Source of the DNA: Trichomonas vaginalis G3
Taxonomy: Eukaryota; Parabasalia; Trichomonadida; Trichomonadidae
DNA: 64,000 nucleotides
Direction of reading: 5' to 3'
Assembly: GCF_026262505.1 (NCBI RefSeq)
Contig: NC_067207.1
Location: 1,248,252 to 1,312,251 of the forward strand
Position numbers and translations under genes: made by a program. Under the pieces are notes generated by a model. The model was not told where the DNA came from, made no database searches, and saw only the letters and a program-made list of their open reading frames with translations. Shown one piece after another: positions 1 through 9,280 of the stretch. Position 1 is the first letter of the stretch. Each line of letters begins with the position of its first letter.

Positions 1-2
1 TT

Positions 3-464
3 GAGCCTGAAGAATATCGACAATCGCCACTTGTAATTATGTGTTATTTAGTTGATATGATTAAATTTTTAGATGAGCTCAAGCCACGCCCCGCTCCACG
101 CCCTGTTTCTCAATTAGATGTCCAGAAAATTAACAAGAATATTGCTGAGACTAAAAAAGAAGTCGAATCTATTAAAGTTCGTTGTGGGGCTCTTGCAAAT
201 GACATCAGTGTTATTACTGCACGCATTTTAAAGATGAAAAGAGCTTCATCAACATTATGTACGGTTAGAAATCGTATGACACCAGGACACAATGAAGATT
301 CGGCCATAAATGGTCTTCCAATACTTAACGTCAACTTAGATGCAGAACCAAGACCAAAATCTGCATTAAGAGTCAAATGGGACATTCCTGATGAAATAAT
401 GTCCAGTCATAGATCTTCTGTGGAAAGTGGACAACCACAAAAAAGTCCTCAATCCGCAGATTAA
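3..464 (+). CDS. C-terminal part of an unknown coiled-coil protein (runs in from before the window)
   Basis: The frame is open from the first bases of the window, so the gene starts upstream; the ATG at 39 is probably internal. The visible 153 codons have a proline/arginine patch (about 'KPRPAPRPVSQ'), then a predicted helix rich in K, E, N and I that looks like coiled coil, then a polar tail ending in SAD and TAA. I do not recognise the family. It is convergent with the deubiquitinase gene that follows, with about 400 bases between their 3' ends. Real coding is supported by the open frame and even amino-acid use; the function is unknown. Confidence 0.6.
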   Translation, partial: EPEEYRQSPLVIMCYLVDMIKFLDELKPRPAPRPVSQLDVQKINKNIAETKKEVESIKVRCGALANDISVITARILKMKRASSTLCTVRNRMTPGHNEDSAINGLPILNVNLDAEPRPKSALRVKWDIPDEIMSSHRSSVESGQPQKSPQSAD

Positions 465-863
465 GAATTTTTATCACATTTTGTTATATTTTATTTTGTT
501 TATAATTTTTTTTAATTTCTTATAAATGCATCAAATCTTTTCTAAATAATGGGCCTAAATAATAATCAAAATTACAAGAATAGAGTTCGAATAAAATTTA
601 TGAAAAATACGATTTTGGTTTTTTATCTGTTTAAATCATTGATATCATTATGATGATTCATATTGATGATATTCATGAATTTAACATAAATGAATTATAT
701 TGAGTTATATTTTCAATTTTGTAAATTGTGATTTTCTCAATATTAACCAAGAAAATCTCAATTGGGGCATTTGTTAGGTAGACTTGAACCATGAAAATGA
801 ATATAAGATCTTTAATTAACAATAGATTTTTATACAATACATAACAAACATTAATATAATCAA
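465..863. other. A+T-rich convergent intergenic spacer
   Basis: The spacer lies between the 3' ends of two convergent genes. It is mostly T and A runs with no open frame of note, no tRNA and no clear repeat. It must contain both polyadenylation regions, but I see no certain signal. Confidence 0.6.
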
Positions 864-3851
864 TTATATTCCAGCATCTTTCAATATAATTGCGCCTTTT
901 TCATTAATTGCTTGTGAGATTTGCAATGTTGTGTCAATTGCGACAAATTTATTATCTTTAATAGTATAAGGACTATACTTCTTTCCTAAGTTTGTTTCTA
1001 TTATTGCCATTAAGTCTGAGACTACCAATTCTTTTTCTACTTTGATAAGGAAAGGATTTCCATAATATCTTAGTTTTTCATCGCATTTAGAGAAACATAT
1101 TTTAACCAAGAAACCTCCTCTGTTTATCTTGATTTGATCAAATAAAATTGGCTGTGAAGTATCTGAAATTGATGTATTTTCATCAACAAAAGAAGATATT
1201 CTGTGCTTGTGAACTATTACAGGTATAATTTCCTTTGATTCTTCAAGAGCAATTATGTTAATAAGAAGATAAATAGGTATTCCATTTTTGACAAAAATTG
1301 TTTTGTTTTCAATCACCTTTCCGAGTTCAGCAATTTTATATTCAACTTGAGCTAAATGTCTGTAGTTTTCAGCACTAGATTTCTTGCAAACTGTGAAACT
1401 GATTTCATTTACAGAATCAAATGATAATTGTTCATTAAGAGTCTTTTCTAAATCTAATACAATCAAATTACTTGGATTAGAATAAGGGAACAAAATAATG
1501 ACATCTTCGTCATCGTCATAATTTTGAATATCGAATGTAGAAATTAAGAAATCAAAGAAATTATCATTACTTATATTTGATGGAAAAGCAATTGTTTCAT
1601 ATTCTGTATTTCCTAATTCATCAAATTGCTTGCATTTGATTTCAACAATATTTCTTTCTTCTTCAACATATTTACTGACATCATCAGGAAAAACAGAGTT
1701 CTCCAAACGTGTTGAACAAATAACATAAGGATTTGTCTTATAAGGAGGTCTCTTTCTCTTGTAATCATTGAATAATTTAGCTGAAAGTGGTTTGACAGCA
1801 TTTGCAACAATAAAAGCAGATTTTCCTTCAGCCAAAAATCCGATTTGTTCTTCAGGACTCGCTTTAGAAAAGTTCTTGTTATGAATTACATATTCAATTT
1901 CATATTTCCTAATAGAAGGAATGAAATCTTCGATGACTTCTCCAATTTTCTTTTTAATGGAAATAACTTGACTTCCTTGCAATCTCAAAGGATCATTCAT
2001 TGATGGATCATAAGTATAAATGAATGCTAAAATATTATCAAGTTCTTTCGCTTCATCAGCTTCTTCCAATTCAAAATCGTTATCAACAAAAATACTATTA
2101 AAAGTTCCAAATTCTGACATCAATTTATTGCCATCGGTTTCGATGTCCAAGTATTTTTGCGGGAAACCATCTTTCACGGTCCACAACCTTGAGAAATCAA
2201 CAGATTCCCCGATATTAGTTGAAATAGTTTCTGACAAACTTTTGAGGGTTGTTTTCTCAGGAACAAAATTAGGAATAAAAGATTTGCAACTTTCAAACCA
2301 AGCTCGACTTCTTCTTGCATCACTTTCCAATGAATCTTCTGTATAAATTTGCAAACTTCCAAGAGGCATTTGGTTCTGCTGAATAAACTTTCTCTGCTTG
2401 AAAGATTCGCTGTTTTGAATAAGACTCAAGAAAGTTGATTCTGATGAATATTGCGGCTTTTGCAAATTTGGAGGAATTACTTCATTTGGAACATCAATAA
2501 ATATTTGGTCAAGTAAGTCCTTCCTAACATAAACCAAAATATAAGCAGAATAAATTTTCTCAATAGTACTTTGTGCATTTGGTAGTCCGCCGAAATTATC
2601 TTCAATTGCTTCTTGTGAGTTACATTTAGTAACTTCTGTATCATTGAATTTTATCCATTGGTCACTTTTTATATTTGGTCGGATGAAGTCATAGTAATGA
2701 CCAAAATCAGGGTTTCCTGAATGAACAATAACTTGTGTCAAAACATATTCAGCAGTTTGCTTTTCATAGCAATATTCAGACAAATCTAATGTATCTTGGA
2801 ATTCAAATTTTGAATAGATTTTATGGTTTCTTTGAGAATTCTGATCGTATTCAAATCTTTGTAAGTGAATGGACAAAATTTTTGGACATTGCATGATCTT
2901 CATTCCCATTTCTACATCTTGCATTCCGTTCTTTTCTGATTTATATTCATTCTTTAATATTTCTGTTTCAAAATACTTTTTCAAACTTTCTTGTATATTT
3001 GACACTCCATTTACCATGAGACTTAAATCCATAAAAGTCTCTATCTTCTCTGATTTTTCATCAACATTAATGCAATTAATAAAATGTACCATCTTTCCAT
3101 CATAGAAATATTTCGCAATGTCTCCTAAACTCGTCATAACAACATCAGAAAATTCATGAATATCTTTTTGAATCAATAAATCATCAAATGACATTTCTAA
3201 AGCATCTGTTAAACAATAGGTTCCTTGACTAAGCTTGGACAACTGAAGACCTGCTAATATTTGTTGTAATGCACTATAAATCTTGTTCTCAGAATCTGAT
3301 TTTTCAAAAACGGTTTTTCTCAAAAGTGGAATATGAAAAAGTGACTGAATTAAAGCATTCATATAACAAGTTGAACCTTGATTCACTAATCCTACATATT
3401 CGTCCTTTCCTTTTTCTACTTCTTTTGAATTTTCATTTTTTATTTCTTGAGTGTCACTTTTTTCAATAGATTTTTGCAAAATTTTTACGTTGAGAGAAAT
3501 TAACATTTCATCATTATATATATAAACTTGATTGACGAGTTCTTCCTGAGTTAAATCGAACTCAATTTTAGTTTTGTTGTTTTCTAAAGTTACTTCCCAA
3601 TTAATCTTTTTACTTAATGGTTCATCATTCTTTCCTAAACTTAATATTGAAGCTGTTATTTCACTATATACAGGCAATTGGCCATCAACAAATTCAACAT
3701 TGATATTGAATTTTTCCTGATTATTTGGACAGATCTTAAACATGAAGAACCGACTGGATCTCATGCTGACCATCTCGGTTATTGTTTCTCTGTTCGAAAA
3801 ATTTTCAATCGACCATACAGATTCAATAGATTCTATCTCTTTTTCCTCCAT
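864..3851 (-). CDS. USP7/HAUSP-like ubiquitin carboxyl-terminal hydrolase
   Basis: This 995-residue protein has the USP7/Ubp15 layout. A MATH (TRAF-like) domain lies at about 10-125, starting 'VWSIENFS'. The USP catalytic domain lies at about 150-445, and a long C-terminal part (about 500-995) matches the ubiquitin-like modules of USP7 in position. The Cys box GLVNQGSTCYMN puts the nucleophile at C162, and the His box GHYYDF puts the base at H385. The third catalytic position is in KFND at about 403. 'AIEDNFGG' after it is also typical of USP7. The family removes ubiquitin from proteins in nucleus and cytosol; the MATH domain recruits substrates. Length is close to human USP7 (about 1,100). 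An Inr-like TCACTTTTC lies 26 bases before the ATG, which supports this start. Family assignment is firm; substrates are unknown. Confidence 0.93.
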   Translation of the reverse strand: MEEKEIESIESVWSIENFSNRETITEMVSMRSSRFFMFKICPNNQEKFNINVEFVDGQLPVYSEITASILSLGKNDEPLSKKINWEVTLENNKTKIEFDLTQEELVNQVYIYNDEMLISLNVKILQKSIEKSDTQEIKNENSKEVEKGKDEYVGLVNQGSTCYMNALIQSLFHIPLLRKTVFEKSDSENKIYSALQQILAGLQLSKLSQGTYCLTDALEMSFDDLLIQKDIHEFSDVVMTSLGDIAKYFYDGKMVHFINCINVDEKSEKIETFMDLSLMVNGVSNIQESLKKYFETEILKNEYKSEKNGMQDVEMGMKIMQCPKILSIHLQRFEYDQNSQRNHKIYSKFEFQDTLDLSEYCYEKQTAEYVLTQVIVHSGNPDFGHYYDFIRPNIKSDQWIKFNDTEVTKCNSQEAIEDNFGGLPNAQSTIEKIYSAYILVYVRKDLLDQIFIDVPNEVIPPNLQKPQYSSESTFLSLIQNSESFKQRKFIQQNQMPLGSLQIYTEDSLESDARRSRAWFESCKSFIPNFVPEKTTLKSLSETISTNIGESVDFSRLWTVKDGFPQKYLDIETDGNKLMSEFGTFNSIFVDNDFELEEADEAKELDNILAFIYTYDPSMNDPLRLQGSQVISIKKKIGEVIEDFIPSIRKYEIEYVIHNKNFSKASPEEQIGFLAEGKSAFIVANAVKPLSAKLFNDYKRKRPPYKTNPYVICSTRLENSVFPDDVSKYVEEERNIVEIKCKQFDELGNTEYETIAFPSNISNDNFFDFLISTFDIQNYDDDEDVIILFPYSNPSNLIVLDLEKTLNEQLSFDSVNEISFTVCKKSSAENYRHLAQVEYKIAELGKVIENKTIFVKNGIPIYLLINIIALEESKEIIPVIVHKHRISSFVDENTSISDTSQPILFDQIKINRGGFLVKICFSKCDEKLRYYGNPFLIKVEKELVVSDLMAIIETNLGKKYSPYTIKDNKFVAIDTTLQISQAINEKGAIILKDAGI

Positions 3852-3870
3852 TTAAATGCTTAACGGTTTT

Positions 3871-3879
3871 GAAAAGTGA
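3871..3879 (-). promoter_or_regulatory. Inr-like TCACTTTTC of the USP7-like gene
   Basis: Read on the minus strand this is TCACTTTTC. If the A of TCA is the transcription start, as in trichomonad Inr elements, the 5' leader is 26 nt. The same nonamer precedes other genes in this window. Confidence 0.6.
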
Positions 3880-4707
3880 CAAAATTTGATGTTTGCCAAA
3901 TTTTGATTATTGCCATTACAGATGTTGTACATTAATGCAATACTTCATTTTTATTTTAATTTTCAAAATATGTCCTTTACTCTGATTTTTATATCGTTGA
4001 CGATAGAAAAACATCTCACCTTTTATTGATTCTTCAAGTGGTTCGATATTTGATTAATGCTTAGCAATATATACAGATATCAGAGTAAAAAGAAATAATC
4101 TCCAAAATTGAAGTGTTATAAAATGTAAATTCTTGCCATTGTAAACTATTGAATATTTTGAATGATTTACATGGTAAACTTGGTTTTATTCCACGATAAA
4201 AATGAAATAATTTTAAACATATATCACATTGCAAAATATTTTTTATAAATTTACCTAAATTCAATACTTTGTCAGAAAAAGTGAAATTGACAAACTTTCA
4301 ATTTTCATAATTGAAGCTTCCAAAAGTTTGAGTAAGATGAATTCGACTATGCTCTATGTGTAATCAGCTATCTTATATAATCTTCGATGATTTGAATAAA
4401 ATTGAAGGGATGAACTTCCTCATACTATCAATATGTCATCATTTCTAAGATATATTGTGAATAAATTTGAACATTATCTTATCGAAACAATGATTAAATC
4501 TTGAATATTTTTCCTGATTATATTTTTGATGAAAGATCATATAAATAAAACAATGAATGGGTTGTACAAACATAAAACAAACAAAAATTTACAACATAGT
4601 AAAAATTATCATAAATAACAAAAAATATAAAATAAATTAACAAAATTAGCGAAAAATAATGTCGCAATCTAATAATATGATATCAACTCTAACATTGTTT
4701 TCCTAAA
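3880..4707. other. A+T-rich spacer between two minus-strand genes
   Basis: There are about 830 bases between the Rab3GAP-like stop and the USP7-like promoter. Short open frames here have no coding look. I see no RNA gene or repeat. Confidence 0.55.
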
Positions 4708-6795
4708 TTAGAAAAATTCTGTAAAAGATGAAGCAATAATTATAGATTTTCCTTTATCAGAGACGAAATATCTCTGACTGAATGTATCTCCAGTTACTGA
4801 TATCGTTGTTTCCTTTGCACGAGATGTTGCCGCTTGTCTACCAGTGAATTCAACTTTTTTGAAGAAATCTTGCAATCCAGGCTTTTCATCCTTAGTTATT
4901 GTGCATTCTCCGCACTCAAACAGCATCTGTGCCGCATCAGGACATCTCGGGAACTTCGTCAACAACGAATCTAAACAAGATACAACGAATGCCAAGTCTT
5001 CTATAGCTTCTACAGGCTCTACACACATAGTAGCCAAATCATTCATGGAAGGAGACTTAGTATTCCTATATCTCCTGTCAAAACTCAGAAAAGCTCTGTT
5101 AACTCTTTCAATTTTTTCAGAAATTTTTGGTAAAACTCCGAATTTCAAGTCAAAAAGAGCTTGTTCCATGCAGATAACAATTATCTGGGGTAGTATTTCA
5201 CCAGGAGCAAGTGTTTCCAAGTAATCCAAAGCCAGTTCGATCTGTTCTAAAGAATCAAATAATCTTTGTTGTTTTCTGGCTTCGCAAGGCTTCGTACTAT
5301 CCCAGACTTTCTTGTATTCGGGGTTGAATCCTTCCTTAACATCGTTAGTCTTAGGATCAAAGCTATGTGGAAAATACCAATGAACAAAATCCGAAAAAAG
5401 TGACATCGGATTCGATGCTTTGAAAGAAGCAATGTCCGATCTTAGTTGAGTTGCCTGCAAGAATATTCGGGAGTCATCATCTTCAGCGGATTGCTTGATC
5501 AATTTGTCGTCGGCGTCGAGCTGATCTTGAGTTCTCATTGGAATAACTTGTCTTTCGGGAGTAACGATGAATCCTGGGCCATTAACAAGAGGAATGGTTG
5601 TTTCACCATCAGATTTGATAAAACCTGATTCTGGATTTTTAATACAATAGTTAATCATCTGCAATTTTTGATAAATCACGCAATACTGATAATTTACGCC
5701 TTCTGTATCTACGCTTGGTATAAGAATCTTACGCTCAGCATTATGACGTACTTGTTTGACGAATTTATCCCATAAAAGAGACATTGTTTCGACAGTTGGG
5801 TTTTTACACATTTCTATTGAGAGTTTTGCTAATGAGCTACTTGGTGGTGCACCGTGGAGTGAACATTTGAAACTTCTAGGTGCTTCTTTCGATGAAAAAA
5901 TGCTATTTATGATTTGATTTGCATCTACAGCGTAAGGAGGCGTAATTGCGTCTTGTATAGTTGGATATGTCCATACTGTATGTAATAAAGATATTAAATC
6001 ACGTAATCTCGATTTCCTTGTGACTTTTTTTCTGAATTTTGATTGAATTGCGAGATGTGAAGGGTTTGTTACATCTGTTTTCATGCTGTCTATCTTTGTC
6101 TCATCGAATACCAGGAATAACTTCAAGAATTTCACAGGATCCTCTGTAATTTGGGTGTAAAATGTGTCTTTTTTGAATAAGGTTCCATTTCTGAAATCGT
6201 ACTCATTCAAATTCGATATGTATCTGGCCGAAACAAGAATTTTCGATGGGTCAACTTTGAATTGATTGACAATTGAAGTTTTTATTTTCGTTTGTGAACG
6301 AAATTCGGCGGGCATTGACTCATAAAATGAAGATTGGAAATGCTCTATCTCTGATTTCGTTCTTTTGATACCTGCGAAGCATAGTTTTGTTTGATCATTT
6401 TGAATTATTATTGGAATTTCAAATGACGTAGCAATAGCAGCATTACTCAATGCAGAATTTAATGTATGAATATCACTCTCTGTTAATTGTCGATCTTTAT
6501 TATATACATATACATAATCTGTTTTGATGCCAAATAATTCTGGAATTGCATAAACGTATTCTTCATTATATGCTAATATTTCAAATATTTCCTCTGGGAT
6601 ATAATAGTTTTTTGGTATGTAAATTAATTTATACGTTTCATTGAAGATATTGATTTTTTCTGACGTTTTTTGAATAGGATTTGGAATCCATTTCCTAAAA
6701 ATATTTTCAATACCATTGATTCCTTCCTCAAGTGGGGTTGCTATTGAAAAATCACTCCAGAACTCCCCGTGGTCCAGGTGTTCAAGAGTTTTCAT
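4708..6795 (-). CDS. Rab3 GTPase-activating protein catalytic subunit-like (Rab3GAP1)
   Basis: This 695-residue protein has the conserved core of the Rab3GAP catalytic subunit. 'GAPPSSSLAKLSI' lies at about 315-327, followed by 'LWDKFVKQVR' at 341-350, 'YQKLQMINYCI' at 375-385 and 'FKASNP..FSDFVHWYFPHSF' at 458-479. The last matches the family signature in which a patch of F/W/Y residues follows an acidic stretch. In animals the catalytic subunit pairs with Rab3GAP2 and acts on Rab3 and Rab18 (GAP for Rab3, exchange factor for Rab18) in secretion, ER and autophagy. The human protein has about 980 residues; this one is shorter, mainly in the C-terminal part. Which Rab it serves here is not known. 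The start is set by an Inr-like TCACTTTTC only 8 bases before the ATG. Confidence 0.85.
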   Translation of the reverse strand: MKTLEHLDHGEFWSDFSIATPLEEGINGIENIFRKWIPNPIQKTSEKINIFNETYKLIYIPKNYYIPEEIFEILAYNEEYVYAIPELFGIKTDYVYVYNKDRQLTESDIHTLNSALSNAAIATSFEIPIIIQNDQTKLCFAGIKRTKSEIEHFQSSFYESMPAEFRSQTKIKTSIVNQFKVDPSKILVSARYISNLNEYDFRNGTLFKKDTFYTQITEDPVKFLKLFLVFDETKIDSMKTDVTNPSHLAIQSKFRKKVTRKSRLRDLISLLHTVWTYPTIQDAITPPYAVDANQIINSIFSSKEAPRSFKCSLHGAPPSSSLAKLSIEMCKNPTVETMSLLWDKFVKQVRHNAERKILIPSVDTEGVNYQYCVIYQKLQMINYCIKNPESGFIKSDGETTIPLVNGPGFIVTPERQVIPMRTQDQLDADDKLIKQSAEDDDSRIFLQATQLRSDIASFKASNPMSLFSDFVHWYFPHSFDPKTNDVKEGFNPEYKKVWDSTKPCEARKQQRLFDSLEQIELALDYLETLAPGEILPQIIVICMEQALFDLKFGVLPKISEKIERVNRAFLSFDRRYRNTKSPSMNDLATMCVEPVEAIEDLAFVVSCLDSLLTKFPRCPDAAQMLFECGECTITKDEKPGLQDFFKKVEFTGRQAATSRAKETTISVTGDTFSQRYFVSDKGKSIIIASSFTEFF

Positions 6796-6796
6796 T

Positions 6797-6805
6797 GAAA
6801 AGTGA
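6797..6805 (-). promoter_or_regulatory. Inr-like TCACTTTTC of the Rab3GAP-like gene
   Basis: Minus-strand TCACTTTTC ends one base before the ATG, predicting an 8-nt leader, typical of the very short leaders of trichomonads. Confidence 0.62.
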
Positions 6806-7217
6806 CAATTTTATATTGGATTTTTTATTGAAATCAAAACTATCACTATCTGGTGTTGAAATTACGATCATTGATTGAAAACCGTTTATTATCTTTGACG
6901 AATTTTTATCAAAATTTATTGAAAATTTGAGACTTATCGGAAACATAAATAAAAACTAAAATGAAATTATGGATTGATGCTGATTATGATATGTTATAGT
7001 TCACATTCCAATATAAACATTCTAGAGGGTCATGCATTAAAGAAGAGAACCGAAATAAACTAGAAAATATATAAATATGAATATTGATTGAAAAGTATGT
7101 TTTTACTTATTAGTTCATTGCATGCTGAATCAACTTGAAAGCCAATGATTATGAAATGGATAAGGAAGTAAGGCTAAATCATATCCTTTCGTCCAGGATC
7201 GTTTGACAAAAATTTTA
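6806..7217. other. Divergent promoter region
   Basis: About 410 bases lie between the Rab3GAP-like gene on the minus strand and the SAS-4-like gene on the plus strand. Any upstream control sites of both genes lie here. I see no clear shared motif beyond the two Inr-like sites at its edges. Confidence 0.45.
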
Positions 7218-7225
7218 TCATTTAA
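7218..7225 (+). promoter_or_regulatory. Inr-like TCATTTAA of the SAS-4-like gene
   Basis: TCATTTAA abuts the ATG at 7226 and fits the loose TCA-pyrimidine-W form of the trichomonad Inr. The predicted leader is about 6 nt. Confidence 0.5.
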
Positions 7226-8458
7226 ATGGAGAAAGATCAGGCGTCCGTTTATAAATCTGATGAAGAGCGGGAGCTAGATAACTTTTGCCAATTAGAAGAA
7301 CAACTAATGGCAGAAGAAAAAGAATCAGGGGTTTCAAATTCAGACTCGAAATTAGCAATTGAATTTCCAGATACATTTATTCATACAGATGGCACAGTAC
7401 ACGACGGAAAAGTATCACAAGATACACTTAATAGATCCGAATTGAAAGATATACTTCCAGAATTACGTCAAAAATTAACATTAGTTAGAAAACGAGAAGC
7501 AGCATTACTTCGTTCCGAAAACTGGGTTCAAGCCGAAAAGGATCAACTTGCAAAAGATAAGCAAAAGTTAGAAGAAGAGAAAAAAGCAAATGAAGAACTC
7601 ATTTCAAAATTAAAAACGGAAAATGAACAACTCAAGAAACAATTAGAAGACGAACGCCTCGGGTGGAAGGAAGAAAAGAAGACTTTGATTGACCAACTTG
7701 ATAATTACGAAAAGAAAGGCAAACACAAAGTTACTTTTGTTACACCTGATCAAGATGAGCATCCAGAAGAAGAAGAAAAAGCTCAAGAAGAAACAAAAGA
7801 AGAAGAGAAAGCTGAAGAACCAGAAAAATCAGAGGAAGAAGAACATAACGAAATTGTTGAAGAAGAGAAACCAAAGAAAGAAGAGGAGGAAGTTCCAGAA
7901 AAGCCGGTATCAGAGCCAGAACAAGTTGTTCCACCAGCTCCTGAACCAAAACAAGCTCCAAAAGCAAAACGACCAAAAATTTATAAGATTACTGTTGGTG
8001 AAAACTATATACTTGATTTCGATTACAATCCTGGATCAGTATTTAAAGAAGAACTAAAGAAAGGAGGTCGAAAGGATGTTAAATACAAAGATGGATCAAC
8101 AGGAACAGTTTTCAAAGATGGAACAAGAAAGGCTATCAGAGAAATTAACCGCCAAAAGAAAACATACATATTCTATGCAAATCAAGATATATCTATTGAA
8201 TTTCCTGACAAAGCGATCGCATATAAATATAAACAGACAGGAGCTATTGAGCTAACTGTTCCAGATGGATGCATATACTATTTGTTCAAGAATGGGCAAA
8301 AGGAAAGACACTATCCAAATGGAAATAAAGAAGTTCAATTTCCAAATGGAATATTTAAGATCTTAAGGAATGATGGTGATACAGAAACCCACTATCCCGA
8401 TGGAAAATGCGAAAAAGTTACCAAAGGAAAGTTTGAAATCACGTATGAATATATCTAA
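7226..8458 (+). CDS. SAS-4/CPAP-like centriole protein with C-terminal TCP (Tcp10_C) domain
   Basis: The protein has 410 residues. A coiled coil spans about 72-165, a very acidic E/K segment 178-225 and a proline-rich linker 225-250. The TCP/G-box beta-sheet domain is at about 285-397. That domain shows its repeated hairpin signature: VKYKDGSTGTVFKDGT, VPDGCIYYLFKNG, HYPNGNKEVQFPNG and HYPDGKCEKV. In CPAP/SAS-4 this single open beta-sheet binds a proline-rich motif of STIL/Ana2 and is needed for centriole and basal-body assembly. Trichomonads have several basal bodies, so the role fits. The tubulin-binding N-terminal parts of animal CPAP (about 1,300 residues) are not evident, so this is a short form. 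Family of the C-terminal domain is secure; orthology is likely but not proven. Confidence 0.85.
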   Translation: MEKDQASVYKSDEERELDNFCQLEEQLMAEEKESGVSNSDSKLAIEFPDTFIHTDGTVHDGKVSQDTLNRSELKDILPELRQKLTLVRKREAALLRSENWVQAEKDQLAKDKQKLEEEKKANEELISKLKTENEQLKKQLEDERLGWKEEKKTLIDQLDNYEKKGKHKVTFVTPDQDEHPEEEEKAQEETKEEEKAEEPEKSEEEEHNEIVEEEKPKKEEEEVPEKPVSEPEQVVPPAPEPKQAPKAKRPKIYKITVGENYILDFDYNPGSVFKEELKKGGRKDVKYKDGSTGTVFKDGTRKAIREINRQKKTYIFYANQDISIEFPDKAIAYKYKQTGAIELTVPDGCIYYLFKNGQKERHYPNGNKEVQFPNGIFKILRNDGDTETHYPDGKCEKVTKGKFEITYEYI

Positions 8459-8662
8459 TCTGTTATTTGTTTGTGAATTATAAACAGAATGTTAAAATTC
8501 TTAAGCTAAATCTTTATTCATGCTTTTACTGTATGTTTTCCATGGAAATACCCTACTTTTCCAACATTTAGAAAATATGAACTACATGACGAGATAAATC
8601 GATTTCTTATGTTCCTAAATTTTCTCATTTTTTTTTTATAGATCCAAGGTGAAGTCATTTTT

Positions 8663-8677
8663 CTATCCCCGGGATAG
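8663..8677. repeat. Short GC-rich hairpin
   Basis: CTATCCC and GGGATAG flank a single C, giving a 7-bp stem in A+T-rich DNA about 200 bases after the SAS-4-like stop codon. It may belong to the adjacent foldback element; no function can be assigned. Confidence 0.4.
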
Positions 8678-8724
8678 ACGATACACCCAAAACGTCACCT
8701 TTTTTGGGATTCTGTTTTTTTTAA

Positions 8725-8832
8725 GGTTCTCGCTGGCGACCCCCCACGTTCGTCGAAAAAAATTGGTGATTGGGGGGTCGCCAGCAAAAATCAAATTTTT
8801 TTTCGACGAACGGGGGGTCGCCAGCGAGAACC
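8725..8832. mobile_element. Small foldback (MITE-like) element bounded by TTAA
   Basis: The left arm GGTTCTCGCTGGCGACCCCC and its reverse complement at the right end form long inverted arms. The arms also share CGTTCGTCGAAAAAAA-type sequence further in. The middle carries a third partial copy of the GC-rich arm. TTAA lies at both outer edges (8721-8724 and 8833-8836), as expected for a piggyBac-like target site, but TTAA is itself palindromic, so it could also be part of the arms. It is about 108 bp long, has no coding capacity, and is strikingly G+C-rich for this neighbourhood. Confidence 0.6.
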
Positions 8833-8880
8833 TTAAAAATAAACCTCTGAAATTTTAAAAAAGAAAAAAGTGTGAAAATC

Positions 8881-8948
8881 CCCTTGATTCGAACCAATGG
8901 ACTTTACGATTATACTATGACTCTTACCATTGAACTATGACTCTAAGG
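8881..8948 (-). other. tRNA-like relic
   Basis: On the minus strand TAGTTCAATGG resembles an A box and GGTTCGAATC a B box, at tRNA-like spacing. CCCTT near the 5' end can pair with AAGGG near the 3' end. The anticodon and T stems do not close properly, so it is either a decayed tRNA or a tRNA-derived repeat. It lies about 80 bases from the left end of the Maverick. Confidence 0.3.
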
Positions 8949-9025
8949 GTTCGAAAATTTATTTGGTGATAATATAAACTTTAATGAAAAATTAATCAGA
9001 TCAATTTAGAAATATTTATTTCATA

Positions 9026-9030
9026 ATATT
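9026..9030. repeat. Left copy of target-site duplication ATATT
   Basis: ATATT abuts the left inverted repeat and also abuts the right one at 33841-33845. Five to six base pairs is the usual target duplication of Mavericks. Confidence 0.8.
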
Positions 9031-9148
9031 AGGTCAGGTATGAGGGGCTTCCAGGGGCTGCGCCCCTTCTAGCCCTAAGAATTTTGCCCAAGACCCAAGA
9101 GGAGGACCGAACCCCAGCCGACCAGCCGGTGACAAAACCAAAACCGTT
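9031..9148 (+). repeat. Left terminal inverted repeat of the Maverick
   Basis: Starts AGGTCAGGTATGAGGGGC. It is inverted relative to 33723-33840 with a single mismatch. It is G+C-rich compared with both element and host. Confidence 0.95.
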
Positions 9149-9280
9149 TTTTAAAAGTGACAGACAACTCCGTTTTTTAAAAGTGACAAAACCGTTTTTC
9201 ACTATATAAGAGATATGCAAACAAAAAAGTGACAGCCGCATGTTTTAAACTACAAAAACCGTTTTTAACTTCACTTAAAA
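9149..9280. repeat. Left subterminal AAAAGTGAC repeats
   Basis: AAAAGTGAC (GTCACTTTT on the other strand) occurs three times within about 75 bases just inside the left inverted repeat. It resembles the host Inr nonamer. The right end has a matching cluster in the same orientation. Possible roles are binding of integrase or terminal protein, or promoters; this is inference. Confidence 0.55.
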
